A DNA stretch of 42,501 nt from a virus, in IMG/VR virus record IMGVR_UViG_3300010370_000071, positions 1 to 42,501 of that record. One strand, 5' to 3'. Within the stretch, counting starts at the first letter, position 1. Each line of letters begins with the position of its first letter. Below, piece by piece: positions 8,358 to 18,400 of this stretch. The translations under genes were made by a program, and so were the position numbers. Under the pieces are notes generated by a model. It was not told the origin of the DNA and searched no databases. It saw nothing but the letters and a program-made list of their open reading frames with translations.

Positions 8358-10870
8358 TGAAAAAATCATTTAAGAAATATGAAAAAGCTGGTTTACCCGG
8401 TGGTCCAAATGAGTTAAAAAGATTTACTCAGGGATTTATTATTTCACAAAGAGGACAATGGGATTATCCAGGTCTTCCTACTGCAGTGCCTACACCTACT
8501 GGAAAGATAACCATGAAAGGAGTAGAAGATGATTTATTGGGTATAGATAATTTAGGTAATGCACAATACATGACTCCAGGTAATGAGTATCAGTTTGAAG
8601 GAGACATGGTGTATGAAATACCACAAGCTAAGAAAGGTGGTAGTAAAAAGTATCCTAAAAAATATTCCAGAAGCTTAATGGCTAGGAATATATTATTTAC
8701 AAAAAACCCGTTATTTAAAAAATCAAAATCTGTAAAGAATAAAATCTTTGATCCTAATTCTCCATATTTTCAAGATGGTGGTATTACTAAACTGTCACCA
8801 GAAGAAGAAATAGAATTTCAAAAATTTTATGCTACACTTCCTGAAAATCTTCAAACAGATGATGCTACATATGATATAAGGGGTTATTGGGATTCTGAGG
8901 GAAGACCAGAAAAATTTAATTATGATCAACCCAAAGAGAGTGATGGTTATTATCATGCATATAGTATTAATCAAAATACAGGAGAATATTTAAAATCACC
9001 TGCACATGAAACATTTCAGCATGCTGTAGATGAAGATAGAAAAATTGGTTATAGACCAATTCCAAATGTTTATGGTAGAAATATAGCAACTGAAAATTCA
9101 TCAATTGCAGATTCTGATGCACAAAGTTTTTTAAGAAATATGATTGGAGCACCTAGTTATATTGAACTTGAACTTGATGATAATCAAATAGAAGAATACA
9201 GAAAAGGTGGATATATAATAGAAGACATCTCTGTACCTTCATTAACTAGAATGGATAATGGAGGTAATCCAATAAAACAACTTCAAGAAAAAGAAAAAGC
9301 TGCTGAACTTTCAAGATTAATTGCTAGTGGTGCTGCTGCATATGGTGCTAATGATGGAGCAAACTATAAATCTGGTGGTTTAATTGAAAAAAAATCTTCA
9401 TTGCTTAAAGCAGATGATGGAATAGAGATTTCAGATAATTCTCTTTTTAATGATAAGCTGCAAGAAATAGCAGATGAGTTAGGTGTTACTGTAGATGATT
9501 TAGTTGGTATAATGCAACATGAATCAAGATTAAACCCTTCAGCAGTTAATCCTTATACTGGTGCTGTAGGATTGATTCAGTTTATGCCAAACACAGCTAA
9601 AGGTTTAGGAACTAGTATAGATGCATTAAAACAAATGTCTGCCATTGATCAGTTAGACTATGTAAAAAAGTTTTATAAACCAATAGCAGGTAAAGCAAAA
9701 GACATAGGGGATTTATACATGTATACTTTTTTACCAGCTGCTGTTGGTAAACCAGATGACTTTGTAATAGGTGTTAAAGATAGTGACTCAAAAGTTTTTG
9801 GAATTAATCAGGATGCTCTTTATAAACAAAATGCAGTTTTTGATTCAGAAAAAAAAGGTTACTATACTGTAGGAGATGTAAAAAAAAGAATATCAAATTT
9901 TACTGGTAAATCTTTAACTGCTCCAAACAGAAAAAAGACTATAAAAAGAATCCCTGGAAAAGTTGAAGATACAGTAAAAGTTATAAAAAGAAAACACTAT
10001 GTTGATTCTGATAAAAAAGAAGAAACAATACCAGTAGATCCTAGAATAGAACAACTTGCTGCATTTAGTAAAATTATGGCTCCAACGTCTGAAAATATTT
10101 TTCAGTTGTACAATCAAGGAATGTCATCACAAATGAAATATGGTGGCTTAACTAAAATGGATAAAGGTGGTGGTATTCAAGGTATAGAAGGTCTCAAAGA
10201 AGATTTTGCAGATAGATTATCTCAATTTATTAATGATGCAAAATCTCAAGGGATTAATTTAAAAATAGGTTCTGGATATAGATCATATGAAAAACAAAAA
10301 CAATTGTGGGAAGATGCCCTTAAAAAATATGGTTCTGCTGAAGTAGCAAGAAAATGGGTTGCTCCTCCTGGAAGTTCATACCATAATAAAGGATTAGCTG
10401 TTGATCTACATGATGAAAATAGTAGAGCATTAGGTAAAGAAGAAAATCAAGAAGCAACAGCATGGGCACATGCTAATGCTAAAAAGTATGGTTTACATTT
10501 TAGAATGGGTAATGAGCCCTGGCATATAGAGCCAATAGAATTTACAGGTGAGGATCATGAACATACAGATGAAAATGATATTACTGGTGATATACTAATA
10601 CCAGATTTACAAACAGAATCTAAAGTAGAATATGATGATGACTATAGTGATTGGTCCCCTAATAAAAAAGAAGTTGTAACATCAGATCCAAGACTTCAAC
10701 AATTAGAAGCATTCTCTAAAATAATATCTCCAAGTAGTCAAAATATAAATATGATGTTTCAAGATGCAATTAAAGGTAATATGAAGAAGGGTGGTTTTAT
10801 TTTAGAAGTAGATGATAGAGATATTCAAAAATATTTAGATGGTGGGTATATTGTAGAAGAAATAGATTAA
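8357..10870 (+). CDS. Virion peptidoglycan hydrolase: lytic transglycosylase + VanY-type M15 peptidase (837 aa)
   Basis: Two cell-wall domains are visible. The SLT-type transglycosylase spans about 363-480, with the general acid in MQHESRLNP (E389) followed by GAVGLIQFMP. The D-Ala-D-Ala carboxypeptidase/LAS domain spans about 615-730: GSGYRSYEKQKQLW, then SSYHNKGLAVDL with predicted zinc ligands H676 and D683, then EPWHIE with E720 and H723. It probably opens the glycan strand and cleaves peptides during DNA entry. The linkers carry internal repeats: a 37-residue unit at 561-597 and 777-813, and a DDxxIxxYxxGGYIxE(D/E)I unit at 272-291 and 817-837. Several K/R-(A/M)-x-x-G motifs also occur. 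It starts within the muzzle stop (TAATG) and is followed by a 59-base gap with a promoter-like element. No signal peptide is seen, consistent with a virion-borne enzyme. Confidence 0.9.
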   Translation: MKKSFKKYEKAGLPGGPNELKRFTQGFIISQRGQWDYPGLPTAVPTPTGKITMKGVEDDLLGIDNLGNAQYMTPGNEYQFEGDMVYEIPQAKKGGSKKYPKKYSRSLMARNILFTKNPLFKKSKSVKNKIFDPNSPYFQDGGITKLSPEEEIEFQKFYATLPENLQTDDATYDIRGYWDSEGRPEKFNYDQPKESDGYYHAYSINQNTGEYLKSPAHETFQHAVDEDRKIGYRPIPNVYGRNIATENSSIADSDAQSFLRNMIGAPSYIELELDDNQIEEYRKGGYIIEDISVPSLTRMDNGGNPIKQLQEKEKAAELSRLIASGAAAYGANDGANYKSGGLIEKKSSLLKADDGIEISDNSLFNDKLQEIADELGVTVDDLVGIMQHESRLNPSAVNPYTGAVGLIQFMPNTAKGLGTSIDALKQMSAIDQLDYVKKFYKPIAGKAKDIGDLYMYTFLPAAVGKPDDFVIGVKDSDSKVFGINQDALYKQNAVFDSEKKGYYTVGDVKKRISNFTGKSLTAPNRKKTIKRIPGKVEDTVKVIKRKHYVDSDKKEETIPVDPRIEQLAAFSKIMAPTSENIFQLYNQGMSSQMKYGGLTKMDKGGGIQGIEGLKEDFADRLSQFINDAKSQGINLKIGSGYRSYEKQKQLWEDALKKYGSAEVARKWVAPPGSSYHNKGLAVDLHDENSRALGKEENQEATAWAHANAKKYGLHFRMGNEPWHIEPIEFTGEDHEHTDENDITGDILIPDLQTESKVEYDDDYSDWSPNKKEVVTSDPRLQQLEAFSKIISPSSQNINMMFQDAIKGNMKKGGFILEVDDRDIQKYLDGGYIVEEID
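8375..8404 (+). repeat. First of a dispersed K/R-(A/M)-x-x-G motif family
   Basis: EKAGLPGG at residues 9-16 of the 837-residue hydrolase begins a set of short motifs found in three adjacent proteins. Other copies in the hydrolase are TRMDNGG (297-303), LKADDG (350-355) and TKMDKGG (599-605). In the 1508-residue protein they are QKAQMG (27-32), KKAQEG (206-211), HKAVEG (579-584) and VRADNG (1306-1311). In the 1055-residue protein it is PRARTG (9-14). Most follow a short GG(L/I) element. The function is unknown. Confidence 0.5.
10037..10147 (+). repeat. 37-residue internal repeat, copy A (hydrolase residues 561-597)
   Basis: DPRIEQLAAFSKIMAP begins a 37-residue block that ends MKYGG. It matches copy B at 10685-10795, which begins DPRLQQLEAFSKIISP and ends MKKGG. 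The copies flank the VanY-type peptidase domain, so they read as paired linkers or docking segments around it. Confidence 0.8.
10685..10795 (+). repeat. 37-residue internal repeat, copy B (hydrolase residues 777-813)
   Basis: This is the partner of the repeat at 10037-10147. The conserved skeleton is DPR(I/L)xQLxAFSKI(M/I)(A/S)P(T/S)S(E/Q)NI, then a variable helix and M-K-(Y/K)-G-G. It lies just upstream of the C-terminal DGGYIVEEI element. Confidence 0.8.
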
Positions 10871-10892
10871 ACTTATAAGATTTATAGGATAA

Positions 10893-10913
10893 ATTTATTT
10901 TTAGTATATTTAT
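10893..10913 (+). promoter_or_regulatory. Promoter-like element 2 (upstream of 1508-aa gene)
   Basis: ATTTATTTTTAGTATATT at 10893-10910 is an exact 18-base copy of the element at 561-578. It sits in the 59-base gap between the stop at 10870 and the ATG at 10930. No terminator hairpin is seen in this gap, so read-through from the tail operon plus new initiation is likely. Confidence 0.55.
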
Positions 10914-10929
10914 TAATATATAGTGTACT

Positions 10930-13900
10930 ATGGCAAAGAAAAAAGTAAGAATTTATAAATCTCCAACAGGTGAGGGTGGATATATAAATAAAACTGCAAA
11001 GTTTATTCAAAAAGCACAAATGGGTATGCAGTCAGGTATGACTCCAGTAACTGCAGGTATAATGCAACAAATGCAAGGTGCTTCTCAAAATAAATCTTCA
11101 CAAGGATCTTCAGAAGATTTTCAAAACCAAATTGTTCAAGTTGTAGTAACTTTAGCTCAACAAGGAAATGATGAAAATACAATTACTGACTATATACTAA
11201 CAAATGCTTATGGTATAAAGCCAAACTCAAGAGAGTATAAAGAAGCTCAGCCTCAAATATTAGAGTTTGTAACTAACATTACATCTAAAATATCTGAATC
11301 AAACGAACAACCACAAGAAGAAGTTGTAGAGGAAGAAATAATGATGCCACAAACTTCTGAGACTTCAATGCCAGAAGAAACTGAGCAAGGTATATCAGAA
11401 GAAGATTTAATGAATCAAATTTTATATTCTGATGAAGAAGATGATGACTACTCATATAATCAAGAAGAAGATGAGTCAGAAGAAATGAGATATGGTGGAA
11501 TACCAAATAAAAGAAACTATGTAAAAAAAATATTTAATCAGTTAAAAAAAGCACAAGAAGGAGATGAAGTTACTGAAGCTAATACAGCAACAGTAAAAGG
11601 AACTGAGACTAATCCTACTGAAAATGCTGGAATTAAAAATGAGTTTATTGCTGGCGTTAAAGATCAATCAAGAAATCATTTTCTTAAAAAACAAGCAGAA
11701 CAAATATACAATCAAAGATTTGGTGGAAGAAGAACAAGAAGAGCTAATAGACAAATTTTTGGAACTCCTTATACACCTGCAAATGTAACTTCAGCAAATT
11801 ATAATTTTGGTCCTTTAGGTGGTCTAAGGTCTGCAGACATTCAGTTTAATCCATTTGTATCTGCAAGTAATATATTTGGAGGAAGTTATGGAAACTTTGG
11901 TGGTGGCTTTACAAAAAAAATAGTTACTCCAGGTAGATTAGTTGTTGAAGAAATTAGTAGCAATGTAAACAATCAATCTATAAAAGAAGTAGCTAATGCA
12001 ACTCAATCTAGTGCTGCAAGTAATTCTGTAAAGAAATCTACTCCAAAAAGTAATACTGAAGAATTTATATATTCACCAGACTTAAAAGAACATCAAGATG
12101 CATGGCAAAGAGCTTTAGATTTATTTCCAGAAAAGGAAGAACTACAAACTCGTGATGGTATAAATCCTAATCCTCAAAAAAATGAATATGACTATGAGGA
12201 TGCATCTAAAGTACCTCAAGAAGATATAGATAAAGAAAATAAAAAAAGACAAGAAGAAGAACAAAAAAGAATGCCAAAAGATATTCATTTACATGTTCCA
12301 GGAGGAAGATACACTATATCAAAAGATTTAATAGAAAGGGCTCAAAGCAGCAACATAAATGAAAGTAACGCTGCAAAAGAAAAGATTAGAGAAATTTATA
12401 AGGCAGCATTAAAGGACAAAAGAAGTACTCAATCTGTAAAGGATGTAATTTTTAAATCTCGGAAAGAGAATGCAGAAAAATATTTAAAAGGTAATCAAAA
12501 ATTAGCTTTACAATATGGAGGATTAATTATGAATCCTCAAATGAATGAATATGGAAATCTTCAAAAATTTATTTATGGTGGTGGAGATTATATAGATCAA
12601 GCTGACTTAGATTATACAGATTCTAAAGATGTAACAGATGCATATTTTATGCATGGAGGGTTACACAAAGCTGTTGAAGGTGAAGAATTTAATATTGGTT
12701 CAGATAAATTTAAAGTAACAGGTAATATTCAAAGTAATCCTACTAATCAATATCAAAGCCCTGCTTTTCAAAGATATAATCCAAATTTATCGGAGAGAGG
12801 AAATAGAGCTGCCTTTGATTATTTAAAATCATCTGGAACTTTAGATCAGAATGCTAAATATGATAATTCAAAAATTTATGCAACAGGTCAATACCAAGGA
12901 GGATTTAGACCAGGAGATTTTTTTACTGCTGATCTAAATACTAAAACTTTTAATCCAGCTGGTATGGGACAACCTGTATGGGGTTATCCACAATATGGTC
13001 AAAGAGGTTACTTTGGTGGAAGAGGAAGATACCAACCATATTTTAATATGTACTCACCTTTTACAAGAGGACCAAGAACATTTAGTCCTGTTGGAAATCC
13101 TGCAGAATATGCCGCAACAGCAGCTGCTATAACTAAATCAGGATTACTACCTACTGGAGTAAAATTCTCTAAAGAAAGAAAACAAGATGGTAATTGGTTT
13201 GAAAGAAATCTTGGTTTTAATAAAGATCGCATTTGGACTTTAAACTATGGATCACCAGAACAAATAGCTACAGGATTAACAGGTACTAGTGGAGCATCAT
13301 CTAATGTTTCTCAACAAACTGGAGCTACTGAACAACGTAGAGGAAATAAATATAAGGGTATGGGTCTGGCAGGTTTAAGACTTAATGCTAATGATCTAAT
13401 ACAAAGAATAAAATATGGAAAACAAGAACAATTTCCAGAAGATAATTTTTATCCAACAGGAACTACTCAAATAGAAAATCCAAATCCAGTTGGTGCATCT
13501 AAAAGTGCAAATCAACCAATGTCTAATGAAGAGATGTTAAAATCTCAAGGAAGAATGTGGGATGAGCAACAACAAAAATGGGTTTTTGCAAAACCAAGTT
13601 CTACTCTGTTTCCAGAATCAAATCCTATACAAACTAATACTGGAACAGCAAGTCCTATTTCTACAGGAAGTGGATTACCAGATTTACAATCTAGAAGTCT
13701 CCCTGAAAGATTAATTAATCAAAAAACAGAAACATCTCTTGATGGTATGGCTGAATCTTCCGGAATGGCTGGTAAAACAGATGCTGAGATTAAAAGTGCA
13801 TATCTTAAAGGAAAGTCTACTCCAACTGTAGTTGGTAAAGATAACACAACAATTGTTAATGCTGCAGGTGAAGCTATAGATCCAAATGACCCAATGTATT

Positions 13901-15456
13901 CAGATGATTCAGAATTAGAGCAAGAAACTCCTGAAGCTCAAGAAGAACAAATTATTGAACAATCACCAGTTAACTCACAAACATCTGTTCCACAAGAAGG
14001 TCCTGTTAATGAAAAAACTTTTGAAAGTCCTGTTACTAATGCTAACATGCAACCAGAACAAAATTACTTTCAACAACCAAACTCTGATTTACAAAGATTT
14101 ACAGATAGTCAATTTACTTCAGGTTCTGGTATTCCAAATTATGGTTCATTTAATCAAGGAGATGTTTTCATGCAACAACCAGGCAGCAATCCTGTAGCTG
14201 ATGAAGACTTTTATAATTCAAGCTTCTCTTCTAATCCATATGATAGAAGCATGATGCCATTTAATCCAGATTATGAACAACCTACAGAATATAAATTTGG
14301 TGTAGATCCATTAACTGGTAGTTCTTCAAGTGACATAGCAATTAATAATCCAAATTCTATTTTAAATACAATGGAAGGAAGAGATTGGTTTGCTCAACAA
14401 ACACCTGAAGTTCAAAAACAAATTATTAAAAATCAAACAGGAACAGGAACAGGAACGGGAGTAAGAGCAAGAAGAAATCAACAACCAATAAATAACTTTG
14501 GACCAAGATATAATCCTGCTTCAGAAAGATTTGATCCTATATCTGCATACTGGTCTCGTGATATATATAATTTAAAGAATAGATTTAATCCAAAAATTGA
14601 TTATTCAAAAAGTTATTCAGAAACTGAGGCAAGAAAACTTTATGATGACGCTTTAAATAGTCTTTATAATGATAGAAATAAACAAATAAAAAAAGCTTTA
14701 GGTAAAGATGCTCGAAAAAGTCTTTGGAACATGACTAGTGAAGAACAAAGAATTTATAACAATATAATGTCTACATATGCAGAAAAAGCAAAACAAATAG
14801 AAAAGAAAAATATTTTTAATGCTAGCCGTGCTAATGGTGGTCTTGTAAGAGCTGATAATGGAATAAATTTTTCTTCAGTATCATATGCTGGGAATCCTGT
14901 AGTTGGTCTACAAGAAAGTCCAACTTGGGCAGCTGTAGAATATTTTAATAATTTAAATCAAAATATTAAAAATCCAGATGCTGATAAATTTAAAAATTAT
15001 ACAATAGAACCAGAAGGAAAAGATTTATCTAATTGCACAGAAGAACAAAAGAAAGATCCAACTAGTAAATGTTATGATCCTAAAACAGCAGAACTTAAGA
15101 TAAAAGAAAATAAATCTGGTACCATTAACTATGATAATATTTCAAGAGCTATGGTAGATGGTATGAATTTATTAGCAGATACTAAAGATTACTATGATGA
15201 AAGAAGAACTAAGTATATTCCAGGAATGACAGAGTTTTCAAGAGGTGAAAGACAAAAAGCTTATGAAGGATATAATCCTGGAGGATATGATCCTAGAACA
15301 GGTAGAGATGTATATCAACAAGGTTTTGAAGGTGTAATAGGTAAAAAAGGTGGGGCAATTAAAAATAAAAAATCTAAACCTACAAGTGGAGGAAATAGAA
15401 TAAATATTACAGATTTTCAAGATTTAATTAAACTTGCTGGATTAAATAAAAAATAA
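10930..15456 (+). CDS. Large low-complexity virion/cargo-type protein (1508 aa), function unknown
   Basis: This 1508-residue protein has no recognised enzymatic domain. The N-terminus is basic (MAKKKVRIYKSPTGEGGY) and followed by the KAQMG motif. An acidic Glu/Asp/Met-rich stretch at about 125-190 precedes MRYGG and KKAQEG. Glycine/aromatic-rich segments (about 680-730: GYPQYGQRGYFGGRGRYQPY), long Gln/Asn/Ser/Pro-rich linkers (about 850-1160) and a GTGTGTG run occur further on. A module at 808-835 (YKGMGLAGLRL...) is shared with the next gene product. The C-terminus is Lys/Gly-rich. Its place between the hydrolase and other cargo-type genes suggests a flexible virion protein packaged or ejected with the DNA; this is inference. 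The ATG at 10930 follows promoter-like element 2, with no Shine-Dalgarno sequence. Confidence 0.8.
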   Translation: MAKKKVRIYKSPTGEGGYINKTAKFIQKAQMGMQSGMTPVTAGIMQQMQGASQNKSSQGSSEDFQNQIVQVVVTLAQQGNDENTITDYILTNAYGIKPNSREYKEAQPQILEFVTNITSKISESNEQPQEEVVEEEIMMPQTSETSMPEETEQGISEEDLMNQILYSDEEDDDYSYNQEEDESEEMRYGGIPNKRNYVKKIFNQLKKAQEGDEVTEANTATVKGTETNPTENAGIKNEFIAGVKDQSRNHFLKKQAEQIYNQRFGGRRTRRANRQIFGTPYTPANVTSANYNFGPLGGLRSADIQFNPFVSASNIFGGSYGNFGGGFTKKIVTPGRLVVEEISSNVNNQSIKEVANATQSSAASNSVKKSTPKSNTEEFIYSPDLKEHQDAWQRALDLFPEKEELQTRDGINPNPQKNEYDYEDASKVPQEDIDKENKKRQEEEQKRMPKDIHLHVPGGRYTISKDLIERAQSSNINESNAAKEKIREIYKAALKDKRSTQSVKDVIFKSRKENAEKYLKGNQKLALQYGGLIMNPQMNEYGNLQKFIYGGGDYIDQADLDYTDSKDVTDAYFMHGGLHKAVEGEEFNIGSDKFKVTGNIQSNPTNQYQSPAFQRYNPNLSERGNRAAFDYLKSSGTLDQNAKYDNSKIYATGQYQGGFRPGDFFTADLNTKTFNPAGMGQPVWGYPQYGQRGYFGGRGRYQPYFNMYSPFTRGPRTFSPVGNPAEYAATAAAITKSGLLPTGVKFSKERKQDGNWFERNLGFNKDRIWTLNYGSPEQIATGLTGTSGASSNVSQQTGATEQRRGNKYKGMGLAGLRLNANDLIQRIKYGKQEQFPEDNFYPTGTTQIENPNPVGASKSANQPMSNEEMLKSQGRMWDEQQQKWVFAKPSSTLFPESNPIQTNTGTASPISTGSGLPDLQSRSLPERLINQKTETSLDGMAESSGMAGKTDAEIKSAYLKGKSTPTVVGKDNTTIVNAAGEAIDPNDPMYSDDSELEQETPEAQEEQIIEQSPVNSQTSVPQEGPVNEKTFESPVTNANMQPEQNYFQQPNSDLQRFTDSQFTSGSGIPNYGSFNQGDVFMQQPGSNPVADEDFYNSSFSSNPYDRSMMPFNPDYEQPTEYKFGVDPLTGSSSSDIAINNPNSILNTMEGRDWFAQQTPEVQKQIIKNQTGTGTGTGVRARRNQQPINNFGPRYNPASERFDPISAYWSRDIYNLKNRFNPKIDYSKSYSETEARKLYDDALNSLYNDRNKQIKKALGKDARKSLWNMTSEEQRIYNNIMSTYAEKAKQIEKKNIFNASRANGGLVRADNGINFSSVSYAGNPVVGLQESPTWAAVEYFNNLNQNIKNPDADKFKNYTIEPEGKDLSNCTEEQKKDPTSKCYDPKTAELKIKENKSGTINYDNISRAMVDGMNLLADTKDYYDERRTKYIPGMTEFSRGERQKAYEGYNPGGYDPRTGRDVYQQGFEGVIGKKGGAIKNKKSKPTSGGNRINITDFQDLIKLAGLNKK
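13351..13434 (+). repeat. Shared 28-residue module, copy 1 (1508-aa protein residues 808-835)
   Basis: YKGMGLAGLRLNANDLIQRI opens a block that matches YKGMGLSGLRLAANDLMQRI at 16319-16402 in the next gene. In both genes it follows an Arg-rich segment (EQRRGNK here) and is followed by an (H/Y)G-(K/R) turn and acidic residues. A shared docking or assembly segment is likely. Confidence 0.85.
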
Positions 15457-15457
15457 A

Positions 15458-18400
15458 ATGAATAAAAAACTAAACAAGCTTCCAAGAGCAAGAACTGGTT
15501 ATCAAGTTCAAGGTTCTTTAATTAATGATGTTCCAGCTTTTGGTGGTGCAGATTATAATGCTTATATAGGTAAACCTGGATTAAAATCTAGAAACACAAT
15601 GGGTGCTGTACCTAGAGATGAAGCTAATATAGAAGCAGAAGGTGGAGAAACATTAGTAGGAGATCTAGATGGTTCTACATTCCCGTCATTCTTTAATATT
15701 AAAGGACCAAGACACTCAGCAGGTGGAGTTCCTATGAACTTGCCAGATGATACATTTATCTTCAGTGACACAGCTTCTATGAAAATAACTGATCCTAAGA
15801 TATTAAAGATGTTTGGTAAAGATCCAAAAAAAGGTGGATTTACTCCTGCTGAACTTTCCAAATCATATGAAATAAATAAATATAGAAAAATACTGCAAGA
15901 TCCAGATTCTAATAAAATGGAAAAAAAGACTGCAGAGATGATGATTAAAAACTATGTGATGAAGCTTGGAGCATTAGCTATTGCTCAAGAATCTAAAAAA
16001 GGTTTTCCGCAAGGTATTCCAGTTATTGCTAAACCATACATGGAAGCTAATGGTATTACAGAAGAAGATTTAATGCCAGAGTTAGCTCAACAAAGACAAG
16101 AGCAAGAACAAATGATGCAGCAACAGCAATCTATGTCTGAAGAGCCAATGATGGAACAAGATCAACAAATGCCTCCTCAAGAGATGAATGATCAAATGAT
16201 GTCAGAAGAAGAATATCCAATGGAAGAAATGGATATGGAAGAAGACTATGAAGAAATGCCTGAAGCTAGAAGAGGTAGAGAACAAAGAAGAGCAGATAGA
16301 AAAGAAAGAAGAAATAGATATAAAGGAATGGGTCTTTCTGGTTTAAGACTTGCAGCTAATGATTTAATGCAGAGAATAATGCATGGTAGGCCAGAAGAAT
16401 ATAGTAATGAAATTTATGGAAATCAAAATACATTACCTATAGTAGATCCAACTGTAAGAACTACTATACCTCCAGTAAATGTATCTCCAGAGCAAACATC
16501 TTATGTAGATAGAAATATTATTTTAGATCCTGAAAATGAAATGTTTGGTACACAATATGATTTTACTAAACTACAAGATCCTGAAAACTGGAAATCTGGA
16601 CAGTACTATTTTAAAGATCCTAAAACTAATCAATACTATATGGCTCAAGGAGAATATGGTGATATTGGATCCTATCTTCCTAATTGGCAAAAGGTTACTT
16701 TACCAGAAGAACAAATAGCTCGTTTAAAAGTTCCTGTAAAAACAATGAAGGCAGTTTTAAAACCAGGTGCAAAAGATGAATTAGAAAATTATACTGCAGA
16801 AGAAGAAGTAAGTCAATGGTATGATCCTAAAGATTGGTTACAGTATAAGTATGATCAAGAAAGAGAAGGATTTGATAGTCAAGGAGAAACATACTTTCAA
16901 CAAATGTACCCTGAAGAATATGCAAGACTTAAAAGACAATTTGGAGGTAATAGCCAATATGCACAATATGGTATAACATTAGGTGGAGGAAATCCAAATA
17001 ATTATTTAGGTAGAACTAAAAAACTGCAAGGGAGTGGTCCATTTATGGCTAAACAAGGTATTATTATGGGTGGTATGCATATGCCTTTAATAATGTCAAA
17101 TGGTGGAAGCACATACAATTTAAATAAATTCCAAGGTGGTGGACAAATTACTGAAGCAGATTTAACTAAACAAGACTTAGAGGTAATTGCTAAAAAATGG
17201 AATAATAATAAACAAGCTTATATTAATTTCATTAATACTAAGAATGCAATAGAAGGAAATGAAGATTTTAAAAATGACTTGTTTAAACAATATCAACAAG
17301 ATATTGAAAATAAAGAAAACTATACTAAAAGTCAAAGAGAAAAACTATATAGTGGTTATGCACCAGAATTAAGAAAACTTGATAAACAAGGAGTAGTTAA
17401 TCAATTACTAGCACAAGAAGAAAGAAATGCAAGGCTAGAAGCTTTTGGTTTAGATGCTTCTAAAACAGAACAAAATGTATCAGGAAGTACTGGTACTAAT
17501 GCTGCAGCAAATAAATTAATAAAGGAAAATCCAGATGGACTTGGTGACTTAGATTTTTCTAGTGGTTTTAAAGGACAAGCTGCATACATTGCCTATAGGA
17601 ATTTATTAGGAACTGAAAAGTATAAACCATATGGTGATTTTCAAGTAGGTAAAGATGATGAAGAAATTGCAGGAAAAAGAGGACAAGTATCTGGTATTGA
17701 TCAATTTAATACAAATACTACTTTAGGGCAAAGAGTTAAGTTTGTACCACCAACTAAAGTGAGTAAATGTTTTTGTCCTGATCCTATAACAGGTGAGGAA
17801 AAAGAAACACCACTAAAAGATGGTAAGTGTGAATGTGAACAAACAGTAGATGTGCCCGGACAAGAATATCCTGCTGGAACTTACTGGCCTGAATGGACAA
17901 CTCAAGATAAACTTAATCTTTCAAGAGCAAGATCTTTAAGAACAGGTATTGAGTATCCAACAGCAATGACATTCCAAAGACCTGAAGTAGAACTAGCAAA
18001 ACAAGAATGGTTAGCTCCTGTTCAAGCTACACAAGCTGCAGCAGCAAAAAATATTGATGCTATTTCTAGAATTGGTGCACCATCACAGTATAAACAAGCT
18101 ATTATGGGTTCATTGCAAGGAGATGTTTCAGAAGCAATTCAAAGACCAATTACAGAAACTCAAGCAAGAAATGTGGGTATTGAGAATCAAGAAAGATCTA
18201 TGAACTATCAAGGTGATTTATCAGAAGGACAAAATAGACAAAATGTTCTAAATCAATATATGGATAAAGTAGGTTCTGCTGAAAATTTCTATAGAGGTGA
18301 ATTAAATGCTAAAGATGCACTTACTACTCAAATGATGAATCAGGGTATTAAAAATGCTGCTGATATATATAATATTCAATCTGAACAGTATGCAATTGAT

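Noticed and set aside
10871-10929. Terminator or small RNA in the gap after the hydrolase gene
   Set aside because: No stable hairpin with a T-tract was found, only A/T-rich sequence and the promoter-like element. The gap at 18626-18686 is similar.
13955-14197. Plus-strand 80-codon frame inside the 1508-aa gene
   Set aside because: It is an out-of-frame shadow in a Gln/Asn-rich part of a clear long gene, with no initiation signal. The 60-codon frame at 16536-16718 inside the 1055-aa gene is similar.
14428-14460. Short GGAACA tandem repeats as a CRISPR or microsatellite element
   Set aside because: It is only a few codons encoding Gly-Thr repeats within a low-complexity linker, with no spacers and no array.
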